From the NCBI GenBank assembly GCA_012317185.1, contig CP048838.1, forward strand, positions 4,402,001 through 4,466,000: a stretch of 64,000 bases of DNA. Reading direction: 5' to 3'. The notes below the pieces were generated by a model. The model searched no databases. It was not told the DNA's origin and saw only the letters and a program-made list of their open reading frames with translations. This DNA is from [Clostridium] innocuum (GTDB lineage: Bacteria; Bacillota_I; Bacilli_A; Erysipelotrichales; Erysipelotrichaceae). Of the stretch, positions 26,470-34,540 are shown one piece after another; the first letter of the stretch is position 1; every line of letters begins with the position of its first letter. The position numbers and the translations under genes were made by a program.

Positions 26470-26506
26470 GCTCGTACAAATTTTATGTTTTGTGCGGGCT
26501 TTTTTT
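26470..26506 (+). terminator. Rho-independent terminator after the ABC module
   Basis: An 11-bp stem (GCTCGTACAAA with TTTGTGCGGGC, two G-U pairs) and an 8-nt loop, followed by seven T residues at 26500-26506. Confidence 0.85.
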
Positions 26507-26590
26507 CTATATCTTTTTTCTGTATTTTTCAAAAGTTATAAACGGTATTTCGTTTATATAGTTTTGTTTTAGCAGAAAGGAGGTGAAATT

Positions 26591-26764
26591 ATGAGGACAT
26601 CTTCTTTCGAGCATATCGTCAGATTACAATTTAATTCTTATCAAGTCATAGACGGCAGTTTACTAGACGTTCCAAGTAAGGATGTCATACAGGTATTTAA
26701 AGTCAAATACCTTTGCCATCTCTTTTCACTATTCCTTCTTAGAAATAATGGGTTTCAAACTTAA
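26591..26764 (+). pseudogene. Remnant of an ICE-type sigma factor gene
   Basis: Behind AAAGGAGGTGAAATT, a 57-codon frame begins MRTSSFEHIVRLQFNS. This is the start of the small sigma-70-like regulators found on Tn916-class integrative elements. After about 16 residues the sequence departs from that family and ends in an unrelated hydrophobic tail, so a deletion has joined the 5' end to other DNA. It marks the right-hand side of the decayed element. Confidence 0.55.
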
Positions 26765-26854
26765 TGCCGGAAATTCAGAATAGCCATATAAGAAAAGATG
26801 CAAAAATTCGTGTAATAATAAAATGGAAAGCGAGCCCAAACAAATGATGGATAT

Positions 26855-26878
26855 AAAAAAGAGGAATCAATGTTCCTC
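26855..26878 (-). terminator. Terminator overlapping the end of the O-antigen-ligase-like gene
   Basis: GAGGAA/TTCCTC stem with a 6-nt loop followed on the minus strand by TTTTTT. The stem includes the last codons of the gene. Confidence 0.85.
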
Positions 26879-28072
26879 CTGTATATCGTATGGCTGTTCC
26901 TTGTGAAAATACATACTGGATGCAGATAAAACTATCAAAAACAGCAGACCGGTTTGTACCCAGTAAACCGTGTAATCCAGAATACCGTGAATCAGTATGG
27001 TGAGTATGAATGCAGATATTAAAGAAAACAATCGTAAGTCAATTCTACGCTTTAACAATAAATATACTTCTTTCAGATTACCTGCAAAGTAGATACCTGC
27101 CAGAATGACACCGATAATACCATGGCTTAAAATCGGATCCAGATAGATGCTGTGCGCATGCTGGGTTGGATGTCCGTGATACTGCTTATATATATGGAAG
27201 TAGGTCAGCGGTCCCTCTCCAAGCAGCGGATGCGCCTGTATTCCCTTGATTGCCGTTTCCCATATATTACTGCGTTTTGCGAAATCCTGAAAAATCGTTG
27301 CCCGCTGCATCAGCTTTGGTTCCAACAGCAACAGCAGACCGGCACCGCCAATTCCCGCCATGGATGTGGTGAAATAGATAAACCGCTTATTGATCAAAAA
27401 CATAAACGGAATGGTCACCACGAAGGGAATCCATGCTGTTCTGGAGCCGCTCAGATATAGTGCGAACAGGTTGCATACGATGGTAACAACATAAAATACA
27501 ATACGGCGCAGAGTCTTCACCTGCATCATTTTATAAACACAGATCAATACAATAAATTCAATCATCATCGCATAATAATTTGCATTGAAAAAGGTTGAAT
27601 TGATACGGTCCTTCGGACTGTTTTCCACCTTCAGCTGAAGAAAGCTGTAATTTAAACGGTCGATGATTCTGCAATATTCCATCATCGCCCAGCCAAAACA
27701 GAAAAGGGAAATGATACAGCAGGCGTCCATCAGCAACTCGAATAAGCGCTTATTGATAACAGTGCGGAAATAAAATATAAACAGCATCAGCAGCAGGATT
27801 CCGATACCGCAGACACCGCCCAGCAGATTACCGCTGATAAATGCAATTGCAGAGGTCAGTAAGCAGAATACTATCATAAATCCTGATTTTGGCACTGCCT
27901 GAATGATTCCCTTCATCCTTCCTGTTGCACACAGGTAAAGAAGTACACCGGCAATCGCCAGCAATGGGAATTCAAACGGCAGGAATATGGAACACACAAC
28001 GAACATAATAATATATTCATCCAGTGTGAAGTTATCAAGTTTACGGTGCAGAAAAGCGGAAATTCTCTCCAT
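26867..28072 (-). CDS. O-antigen ligase/polymerase-family membrane protein
   Basis: About 401 residues with roughly ten membrane segments and a large loop before the last ones. The Wzy_C-type region shows LSGSRTAWIPF, then the loop KRSNIWETAIKGIQAHPLLGEGPLTYF and the histidine-containing HAHSIYLDPILSHGIIG. Such proteins transfer or polymerise glycans on the outer face of the membrane. In a Gram-positive the product could be a capsular or secondary-wall polysaccharide. ATG 28072 has GGAGGG 6 bp upstream; the longer frame to 28123 does not. No glycosyltransferases are adjacent, so it stands alone as an orphan. Confidence 0.8.
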   Translation of the reverse strand: MERISAFLHRKLDNFTLDEYIIMFVVCSIFLPFEFPLLAIAGVLLYLCATGRMKGIIQAVPKSGFMIVFCLLTSAIAFISGNLLGGVCGIGILLLMLFIFYFRTVINKRLFELLMDACCIISLFCFGWAMMEYCRIIDRLNYSFLQLKVENSPKDRINSTFFNANYYAMMIEFIVLICVYKMMQVKTLRRIVFYVVTIVCNLFALYLSGSRTAWIPFVVTIPFMFLINKRFIYFTTSMAGIGGAGLLLLLEPKLMQRATIFQDFAKRSNIWETAIKGIQAHPLLGEGPLTYFHIYKQYHGHPTQHAHSIYLDPILSHGIIGVILAGIYFAGNLKEVYLLLKRRIDLRLFSLISAFILTILIHGILDYTVYWVQTGLLFLIVLSASSMYFHKEQPYDIQEEH

Positions 28073-28165
28073 CTGTTTCCCTCCATTCCTAAACAAAGTA
28101 AACCTATTATAGCATTGCGGCAAAAAAATGACAATTTAATAATGACTACCTTACAAAACTGGTAG

Positions 28166-28190
28166 AGAAAACCGGCTTATTCCGCCGGTT
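28166..28190 (-). terminator. Terminator of the coiled-coil membrane protein gene
   Basis: AACCGGC/GCCGGTT 7-bp stem with a 7-nt loop, followed on the minus strand by TTCTC. It overlaps the stop codon at 28189-28191. Confidence 0.7.
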
Positions 28191-29532
28191 AATTGTATTC
28201 ATTCAGTTTTGTAGTCGTATCGGCTATTTTAGATTCCAGCTCTAATTTTCTGTTTTCCAGTGAGCTGATACTGCTTTCCGCAGCACTTTTTTTCTGTTCA
28301 GCAGCCTGTGCCTTGGTATTGTAATCATTGTTTGCCTGCTGACTTTTGGTATACAGCTCATTATAGCTTGCAGCACCGTATTTAGATAGCAGCGCCTGAT
28401 ACTGTTCATTTAAAACAGAAAGCTCATTCTGCAGGGCTGTTTTCTTCTCAGGATCTGTTTCATTGTCCACAGCTGTCTGTTTTTCGTTTACCTTATCCAA
28501 TGCAGACTTTACCTCCTGTGCCTGTGAGGTCAGCTGTATAGCCTGATTATACAGACTCTTATACGAATCCAAATCACTCTGAGCAGCATCTTTATCTTTT
28601 TTTGCAGCCGCCAGATCTTTTTCCACATCCTTCAGCTGAGATTCATACTGATCCAGCTGTTTCTGCAGCTGAGCCGCTTCTGCCTGATTGGTCTTGATTT
28701 CATTCTTTTTCTCTTCATCCTCGTCGTCACCCGGATTGGTATTCGTTTGCTTATTGCCTTCGTTCTGTTCCTTATCCTTTGAACCAGTACCGCTTTTATC
28801 CGTTGTCTTTTCCTTATCATCACTTCCGCCAAGGAAATTTGACAAGGCATATTTCACACCGAAAAATGCGCCGGCAATGATACAGATTCCCACGATACCG
28901 ATAATTACGTAGGTGATGATTTTATTCATTTTCGCACTTTTCCCAGGATCGTCTTCATCTTCTTCCTCATCGTCATCCTGTTCCAGCTTGCGTTTTGCTT
29001 CCTCTTTGCGCTGTTTTTTCTCTTTTATGCGGGCTAGCAGATTATCATCGTCATCCTCTTCATAAATTTCTTCCTCTGCATCCTCTTCCTCCACATCACT
29101 GTCATCATATTCCTGTGCGTCCATTGTGTGGAACACAGCAGTACGGTCTTCACCGAAAATCTGTGTCTGATCTGCGGAAGATGCCTTGTTTCTGTTATTC
29201 ATGATAACCAGTGTTTTATCATAGGCAGGATCGTCATCAAAGCCTACCCTCGTCTGATCAAGCTGTGTGTCATCCACACGGATATCCGGAATCCCACCCT
29301 GCTTTACCGCTTCCGGCCGTTTAAAGGTACCAGTTTCGCTGATACTGTCAAAAATGCTGCTGCCTGCTGCTGAGGACTCCTGCTTGGAAGCATAGATCCT
29401 TTTCTCCTCTTCCTTCTGTTTTTTCAGCTCCTCAATCTTCTTTCTCAATTCATTATCCTGACTGTATTCATTGATCATACCGGATAAATCAATATCTTCA
29501 TCATTTCCGGCTGTTCTTCTTTTATCATCCAT
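28189..29532 (-). CDS. Acidic membrane-anchored coiled-coil protein
   Basis: 447 residues and no recognised family. The N-terminal 200 residues are charged and very acidic, with runs of Asp/Glu near 145-165 and 185-196. A single membrane segment lies at about 204-230 (IITYVIIGIVGICIIAGAFFG), followed by a Lys/Asn/Gly-rich linker. The C-terminal half (about 278-447) is a heptad-rich Gln/Lys/Ala coiled coil. This is a bitopic protein with an acidic cytoplasmic tail and an extracellular coil, as seen in some cell-division or envelope scaffold proteins. No function is assigned. A 354-bp leader with two hairpins precedes it, and a terminator overlaps its stop. Confidence 0.75.
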   Translation of the reverse strand: MDDKRRTAGNDEDIDLSGMINEYSQDNELRKKIEELKKQKEEEKRIYASKQESSAAGSSIFDSISETGTFKRPEAVKQGGIPDIRVDDTQLDQTRVGFDDDPAYDKTLVIMNNRNKASSADQTQIFGEDRTAVFHTMDAQEYDDSDVEEEDAEEEIYEEDDDDNLLARIKEKKQRKEEAKRKLEQDDDEEEDEDDPGKSAKMNKIITYVIIGIVGICIIAGAFFGVKYALSNFLGGSDDKEKTTDKSGTGSKDKEQNEGNKQTNTNPGDDEDEEKKNEIKTNQAEAAQLQKQLDQYESQLKDVEKDLAAAKKDKDAAQSDLDSYKSLYNQAIQLTSQAQEVKSALDKVNEKQTAVDNETDPEKKTALQNELSVLNEQYQALLSKYGAASYNELYTKSQQANNDYNTKAQAAEQKKSAAESSISSLENRKLELESKIADTTTKLNEYN

Positions 29533-29886
29533 ATTTAAACCTCCAACGTACTTGTATCATTGTATATAATCTATGCGCACCGTTTTGTCGTTTTTCCTTA
29601 TTTTAATGAAAGAGTGCTCATAGTTCTCCTACGAACACTCCGAATCGAATTTCTGCTTCTCAAAGGAGGAGAGAGAAATTTCGCTACGTAAGTCACATAT
29701 CCTTATTTCATTGGCTAGATGAATATATGCAATCTTACGGCATAATTATAACACCTAATCACATAAACTGTCATTTTAAATCTTAAAATTAACTTAATTT
29801 TACATATTTTAAGACTATACTTTTCCACTACGTGATATTTCTATTATATGTAATATATCATACAAAAAAAAGCAGCGCTCTGCTGC
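29533..29886. other. Intergenic region with structured leader
   Basis: No gene is visible. On the minus strand, 50-150 bp ahead of the coiled-coil protein, two hairpins follow each other. One (about 29645-29690) pairs CGAAATTTCT with AGAAATTCG. The other (29611-29640) has a 12-bp stem, GAGTGTTCGTAG with CTATGAGCACTC, and a 5-nt loop. Upstream of them the DNA is very AT-rich. They could be a regulatory leader or a cis element; I recognise no riboswitch family. Confidence 0.45.
29863..29886 (-). terminator. Terminator after the NrdD-C-like gene
   Basis: GCAGC/GCTGC stem (29872-29886) followed on the minus strand by eight T residues. It overlaps the region just past the stop at 29887. Confidence 0.75.
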
Positions 29887-30171
29887 CTATGCATGCTTAA
29901 CGCGATCATGCTCCTCTGCGCGCTTTCCATTATTAAAGCGATCGACTGTCCCCACCAGGTAACCGGTAATGCGTCTTATTTTTTCAAAGCCCTCCGGCTG
30001 CAGGTGATAGCCCAATCCTACTTCCTCACCATCAAAGCTCAGCTCAACGGATGATATCTCCTTCTTTGGATTATTCTTGCGTATATAGCTGATATACGCG
30101 CGGGCTTCCTTTTCATTCACCTGTTCATTTGACTGAATTTCTATTCCATCAACCATAATCTGATATTCCAT
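29887..30171 (-). CDS. Small NrdD C-terminal-like (glycyl-radical-type) protein
   Basis: 94 residues from ATG 30171, which has GGAGGA 8 bp upstream. The N-terminal 60 residues (MVDGIEIQS to SFDGEEVG) are not recognised. The C-terminal part RRITGYLVGTVDRFN-GKRAEEHDRVKH resembles the end of anaerobic ribonucleotide reductase NrdD, where an R-x-C-G-Y motif holds the radical glycine. Here the Cys before the Gly is Thr. The large catalytic domain and the zinc cysteines are absent, so it is not a reductase itself. It could be a stand-alone spare-part domain, comparable in idea to YfiD/GrcA, or a fragment with another role. Its neighbours give no hint. Confidence 0.6.
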   Translation of the reverse strand: MEYQIMVDGIEIQSNEQVNEKEARAYISYIRKNNPKKEISSVELSFDGEEVGLGYHLQPEGFEKIRRITGYLVGTVDRFNNGKRAEEHDRVKHA

Positions 30172-30279
30172 ATGTAAGCTCCTCCTCATAATTTTCTGAT
30201 ACCATTATAACGAAGCAGATGCTTCCTTACAATTATTACGCCTGACAAGTTCTTTCTTTAGATCTTGCACATAGGTCTG

Positions 30280-30642
30280 CTACAGCTTGTTGAGATTCCA
30301 AGCCATGCCTGCCACCAGGCGCATAAGCGGATTATGTATCTCAATACGCTCTTCCAGGATCAAACGGCATCCTCCATGCGCAAGCTCCTCCAGAGTACCA
30401 GTCCATTCACCGCTGAAGCGTTTGTTTTCCATATGGAAAGCATATCGCGTAAACGGCTTTTTTTCTGTTATTGTAAATACTGTTTCATTACCATTCGGAT
30501 AGATTTCACGAAAAACCGTATCACTATCGGTTTCTATACATTTTAAGTCACTTCTCCATGCATACTGCGTTGTATCTGTCATAACCGCCCAGACAGACTC
30601 TGTGCTGTATGGCAGCTCAGTTCGAAATACGGAAGTTTTCAT
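30280..30642 (-). CDS. SRPBCC-fold protein (START/polyketide cyclase-like)
   Basis: 120 residues with the SRPBCC pattern: an N-terminal strand followed by STESVWAVMTDTTQYAWRSDL, alternating strands ending in SGEWTGTLEELAHGG, and a long C-terminal helix. These small helix-grip proteins bind hydrophobic ligands or act as cyclases; no substrate can be read. Its start overlaps the end of lepB by 4 bp (ATGA), so it is translated from the same message. Confidence 0.75.
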   Translation of the reverse strand: MKTSVFRTELPYSTESVWAVMTDTTQYAWRSDLKCIETDSDTVFREIYPNGNETVFTITEKKPFTRYAFHMENKRFSGEWTGTLEELAHGGCRLILEERIEIHNPLMRLVAGMAWNLNKL

Positions 30643-31286
30643 TCTGCTCCTCCATTGCGTACCATTTTTATTTTATTAAACGGAAACAGGACATAGACAT
30701 CCTTTCCCCGTATATCCTCCCGCTTGAATGGCCCGACACGACGGGAATCATAAGAAACGATACGATTATCCCCCATCAGGAAATATTCATTATCCTTCAG
30801 TGTCCGCTTTGGAAAGTCCTCTGTAAAATTATTGCCATGCCTGCGAATCTGATTTGCATAAGCATTGTCAAGATAAGGCTCCTCTATCGGCATGCCATTC
30901 ACATAGACCACATCATCCTTTGCATAAATCGTATCACCCGGCAGACCGATGACACGCTTTACCCAGTTTTCCTTCTTTTCTTCATTGTATACTACGACTA
31001 CATCAAAGCGTTCAATATCCTGAAACTTTGCACTGAACACATTCATGAGGCCGATTTCTCCATCCTCCAGCGTAGGGTCCATGCTTCTGCCATCCACACG
31101 CACCGGCTTGACAACAAAATTGGTTAACAGAAAGATGCATACAAAGCAGATGACGAAGGTTTTCACCAAGTCCAGCAGCTCATATTTTAAACCTTTCTTT
31201 TCTTCCTTTTTCTTTTTTGGCTTTATGTTTTCCGTTCCATCGATGACTGCCTGGAACTGTTCTTCCTTATTTTCTTTTTGATCCAT
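30639..31286 (-). CDS. lepB: Signal peptidase I
   Basis: 215 residues from ATG 31286, preceded by GGAAGGAG at good spacing. A Lys-rich N-terminal tail (about 20-35) leads to one membrane segment (about 40-58). The catalytic Ser is in VDGRSMDPTL (S68), the general-base Lys in WVKRVIGLPGD (K110), and the MGDNR-like box E reads LMGDNRIVSYDSRRVGPF. It cleaves signal peptides from secreted pre-proteins at the outer face of the membrane. It has the single-membrane-span form usual in Firmicutes. The SRPBCC gene follows with a 4-bp overlap. Confidence 0.95.
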   Translation of the reverse strand: MDQKENKEEQFQAVIDGTENIKPKKKKEEKKGLKYELLDLVKTFVICFVCIFLLTNFVVKPVRVDGRSMDPTLEDGEIGLMNVFSAKFQDIERFDVVVVYNEEKKENWVKRVIGLPGDTIYAKDDVVYVNGMPIEEPYLDNAYANQIRRHGNNFTEDFPKRTLKDNEYFLMGDNRIVSYDSRRVGPFKREDIRGKDVYVLFPFNKIKMVRNGGAE

Positions 31287-31451
31287 GATACTCTCCTTCC
31301 TTAACGGCATGGTTTAATTATAGCACTGCTTTTTTAAAACGAAACTCTTTTTTTAAATTGTTAAGAAAACCTTTTGCCTTTCCTTTGCAGGCGGCTTCAC
31401 AAAGGTGAACATTTCCATTTTTCAAAATACATAAAGAAAACCGATAATCAT

Positions 31452-31480
31452 TTGAACTGCCCCTGTTTATCCGCTATAAT
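31452..31480 (+). promoter_or_regulatory. Sigma-A promoter of the GGDEF gene
   Basis: TTGAAC at 31452-31457 and TATAAT at 31475-31480 separated by 17 bp, about 58 bp ahead of the GGDEF gene start. Confidence 0.8.
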
Positions 31481-31538
31481 GAAGTTAGATAGAAACATGT
31501 ATACGGATTTATAAAAGCTGGGAAAGGAGGCGGCGCCC

Positions 31539-34154
31539 ATGCCTGATCAGAATCAGTTCTGGGAGAGTCTGGATAAATACCGCTATATTCTCGATTCTCT
31601 TCCAAACCCTGTCATCGTCACAGATATGGACAAAATCGTACGCTATATCAATGTTGCGGCGAGAGCGATTGTTCCCCCTCCTTATGAGAAGCTGTTGAAT
31701 CAACCCTGCAGTAATTTTCATACACCCTACTGTCATACAAAAGATTGCTGTATCCAACGCTTCCTGCGTAATGAAAAGGGTGCCATCCAAAGCGGTCCCG
31801 GAGATATTATAAATCGTGTCGATATTTCCTATCTCAGGGATGCGTTGGGCAATCCCATCGGTTATATCAATGTATCCACGGATGTACGGGAGCTGATGGA
31901 GGTGCAGCGCCAGCTGAAAATCAGCCAGGAGCGCTATGAGATTGCTTTACAGCAGGCCCGCACCGCATTGTGGGAATACGATATCAAGGAGCATACCATA
32001 CAGCGTATAGATAATGTCCGGGGACAATTTTCTGAAATATTTCCCAATGAAGGGGTTATTGAAGGCGTGCCGGATGCTCTTATTGCGCAGGGCATTCTAT
32101 TTGAGGATTCCATCAGGGAGATCGAAGTCATGTACAGCAAGCTGAAGGAAGGCTACAAAAAAGTTTCCGGACAGCTGCATATGCGTAACAGAAATGGTGA
32201 GGAACGATGGGTGGAAATCCGCTGTACAACCATTTTCGATGAAGCGGGAAGAGCCATTAAGGCAATCGGTATTTCAAAGGATATCAGTGAACAGAAGCGC
32301 TTGGAAAGCAGCTACCAAAATGAACGGAAGCTGCAGGAAATCATGAATGCAGGATTCCTGAGTGTCTTCGAAATAAATGTAACACAAAACCGGATGATTC
32401 TGATAGATAAGGAAGCTGCGGAAAAATTGAGCAGTCCGCCGGAGGAAGGCGTGTATGATGAAATTCTACAGGCAGCTTTACCGAAAATTCATCCGGACTT
32501 TCAGAAAAAGGTCTACGAAAAAATGAATTGCAGGGCACTGCATCTGGCGTATATGCGTGGCATACATACATGCAATGTGGAATACCGGCTGAAGCGAAAA
32601 GGCTGTTACCACTGGATCAATGCATCCATTCAGCTTTTGAAAAAAGATAGCAGTGCGGATATTTTCGCACGTGTTTTCCTGAAAGATATTCAGGCACAAA
32701 AAGAAAAGGAAGAAAAGCTTCAAAAAGAAGTGCACATCGATGCACTGACAGGCGCCTATAATCGTAAAGGAATTATTACACATATCGAGGAGCTGCTGCG
32801 GCAGAATCCCGAAGCGATCAGCGCATGCGTATCACTGGATATTGATAATTTCAAGGAGGTCAACGATACCTTCGGTCATTTATACGGCGATGCTGTATTA
32901 TCTGAAACAGTGAAGAAAATTCAGAAGCTCTGTCGAAGTGACACGCTGATAGGACGGCTGGGCGGTGATGAGTTCGTTGCATTCTTTCCCCGTTTACAAA
33001 GCGAGGAGGTTCTCATGCATGCAGTTGAACGCCTGCAGTCAGCACTTGTGAATACCTATACCTCGGGAAGTCACATGGTGAAAACAAGTGTCTCCATGGG
33101 GATTTCATTTTATCCACGGCACGGCACCACCTTTACAGAGCTTTATGATAAGGCGGATATTGCCATGTATCATTGTAAGCGGAACGGAAAAAACGGATGG
33201 ACGGTTTATCAGGATACGATGGAGCGCTGTCAGCAAATCATGGAAAAGCCGGATTCCGACAATATCGGCGACATGCAGCTGAATAAGCCTTTTGAGGGAA
33301 ATATCGGCGAGTATATTTTCCGCATTCTCTATCGTCGGGAGAAGACGGATCCGCAAACCATGCGGACGGTACTGGAGCTTATCGCCCACCATTACGACAT
33401 GCAGTATTTTTATGTTATGGATTTCAACAGGGAAACCCAATGCATACAGCCGCTGCTTTCCTGGAGTGAAGAGGATAAGAGCCTGTATGAATTGCTGCAG
33501 CTGGATGAGCAGAAAGCAGCATTGGAATTTCTGGAAACCATTCATTCTGACAATGACCGTATACTGTTTCTGGAAAATTGCGGGAAGGACTGTTTTGATA
33601 GATTTCCAAAGGAAATTCTGAACAAGCTAGCTATTTTTGCGCTGGTTCACATGAGTGTGCCGGTTTCCAATCAACACGATATCCTCATCGGTCTTGCCAA
33701 TACCAGGCATACGCACAGCTTCAGTCGTAATCAGCGCACGGATATTCGGACAATTTTTGAGGTAATCGTCACCTTCCTCAAAGATCAGCAGCAGCGTGAG
33801 CAGCAGAAAAAGTATACCGACACGTTGATTTCACTTTTGAACAACCTTGGAAATTCCATATATGTCATTGATCCGCACAGCTATCAGCTGATTTACTTTA
33901 ACCAGAGTCTTATGGAAATCTTTCCGAAATTGAAGACAGGTGAAATTTGTCATAAGGTCTTCAGAGAGGAAGATACACCGTGTAAGGATTGCCCGATACG
34001 TCAGCTTTCAAAGACAGTTCCCTCTGCCTCCACAGACATACATAATGCGAAGCTGAATGCGGATATTCAAACGACAGCAGCCTATGTGGAATGGTATGAT
34101 CATCAGAAATATGTTCTATTATCAGGTGTCGATGTTACAAGGTATAAGAAATGA
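31539..34154 (+). CDS. Multi-PAS diguanylate cyclase with GAF-like region
   Basis: 871 residues, soluble, with no membrane segment. PAS domains occupy about 10-118 and 130-255, with a third PAS-like region to about 385. The GGDEF domain follows (DALTGAYNRKG, then RLGGDEF at 473-479), then a GAF-like region (about 570-775) and a final PAS (about 785-870). The intact GGDEF predicts cyclic-di-GMP synthesis. The inhibitory I-site RxxD is RSDT here, so product inhibition is probably lost. The first PAS has a Cys/His cluster (CSNFHTPYCHTKDCC) and the last has CHKVFREEDTPCKDC, both suited to binding metal or iron-sulfur. A sigma-A promoter and AAAGGAGG precede it. It stands alone. Confidence 0.9.
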   Translation: MPDQNQFWESLDKYRYILDSLPNPVIVTDMDKIVRYINVAARAIVPPPYEKLLNQPCSNFHTPYCHTKDCCIQRFLRNEKGAIQSGPGDIINRVDISYLRDALGNPIGYINVSTDVRELMEVQRQLKISQERYEIALQQARTALWEYDIKEHTIQRIDNVRGQFSEIFPNEGVIEGVPDALIAQGILFEDSIREIEVMYSKLKEGYKKVSGQLHMRNRNGEERWVEIRCTTIFDEAGRAIKAIGISKDISEQKRLESSYQNERKLQEIMNAGFLSVFEINVTQNRMILIDKEAAEKLSSPPEEGVYDEILQAALPKIHPDFQKKVYEKMNCRALHLAYMRGIHTCNVEYRLKRKGCYHWINASIQLLKKDSSADIFARVFLKDIQAQKEKEEKLQKEVHIDALTGAYNRKGIITHIEELLRQNPEAISACVSLDIDNFKEVNDTFGHLYGDAVLSETVKKIQKLCRSDTLIGRLGGDEFVAFFPRLQSEEVLMHAVERLQSALVNTYTSGSHMVKTSVSMGISFYPRHGTTFTELYDKADIAMYHCKRNGKNGWTVYQDTMERCQQIMEKPDSDNIGDMQLNKPFEGNIGEYIFRILYRREKTDPQTMRTVLELIAHHYDMQYFYVMDFNRETQCIQPLLSWSEEDKSLYELLQLDEQKAALEFLETIHSDNDRILFLENCGKDCFDRFPKEILNKLAIFALVHMSVPVSNQHDILIGLANTRHTHSFSRNQRTDIRTIFEVIVTFLKDQQQREQQKKYTDTLISLLNNLGNSIYVIDPHSYQLIYFNQSLMEIFPKLKTGEICHKVFREEDTPCKDCPIRQLSKTVPSASTDIHNAKLNADIQTTAAYVEWYDHQKYVLLSGVDVTRYKK

Positions 34155-34200
34155 CAGTTATGAAAGAGTTTATTCGTTAGAAGAAGTTGTTTCCGAATAT

Positions 34201-34291
34201 GAGTAAACTTAAAACAGGGAGACTTCAATACGATTGTATGTAGCAATAGAAGTTGAATTCTCCCTTTTTCAAACCCTAAAGTAAGAAAGAG
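34201..34291 (+). repeat. Dispersed hairpin repeat, copy 2 (plus orientation)
   Basis: About 90 bp, closely similar to the inverted copy at 13405-13495: AAACAGGGAGACTTCAA, loop with ACGATTGTAT, TTGAA-TCTCCCTTTT and a tail CTAAAGTAAGAAAGA. It begins about 47 bp past the stop of the GGDEF gene on the same strand. The rest of the 386-bp gap holds only the hairpin at 34286-34316 and no gene. Confidence 0.75.
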
Positions 34292-34316
34292 TCGTAGAAG
34301 AATAGACTCTTTTTCT
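34286..34316 (+). terminator. Terminator downstream of the GGDEF gene
   Basis: AGAGTC/GACTCT stem with an 11-nt loop followed by TTTTTCT. It lies directly after the repeat copy. Confidence 0.7.
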
Positions 34317-34540
34317 ATAAATAAACCAGGAGCTTTGACATTTAGGAAATTCTGATACATAAAGTATCCGCTATAAAGATATTGCATTTCATGAAAATAT
34401 TGGAAGGATGTTATATTAACGGATGAAACATGTATTGAATCCTGCATTATTGTATAAGCTTTCTATTTGCTGCTACTGTTTTACAACAGCCTGTGCAGAC
34501 AATATGATAAAATAATCCCCTTGTAATCTGGTAATAGGCT

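Noticed and set aside
34103..34447. 114-codon frame on the minus strand after the GGDEF gene
   Set aside because: It overlaps the GGDEF gene end, the dispersed repeat and a terminator, lacks a ribosome site and resembles no family.
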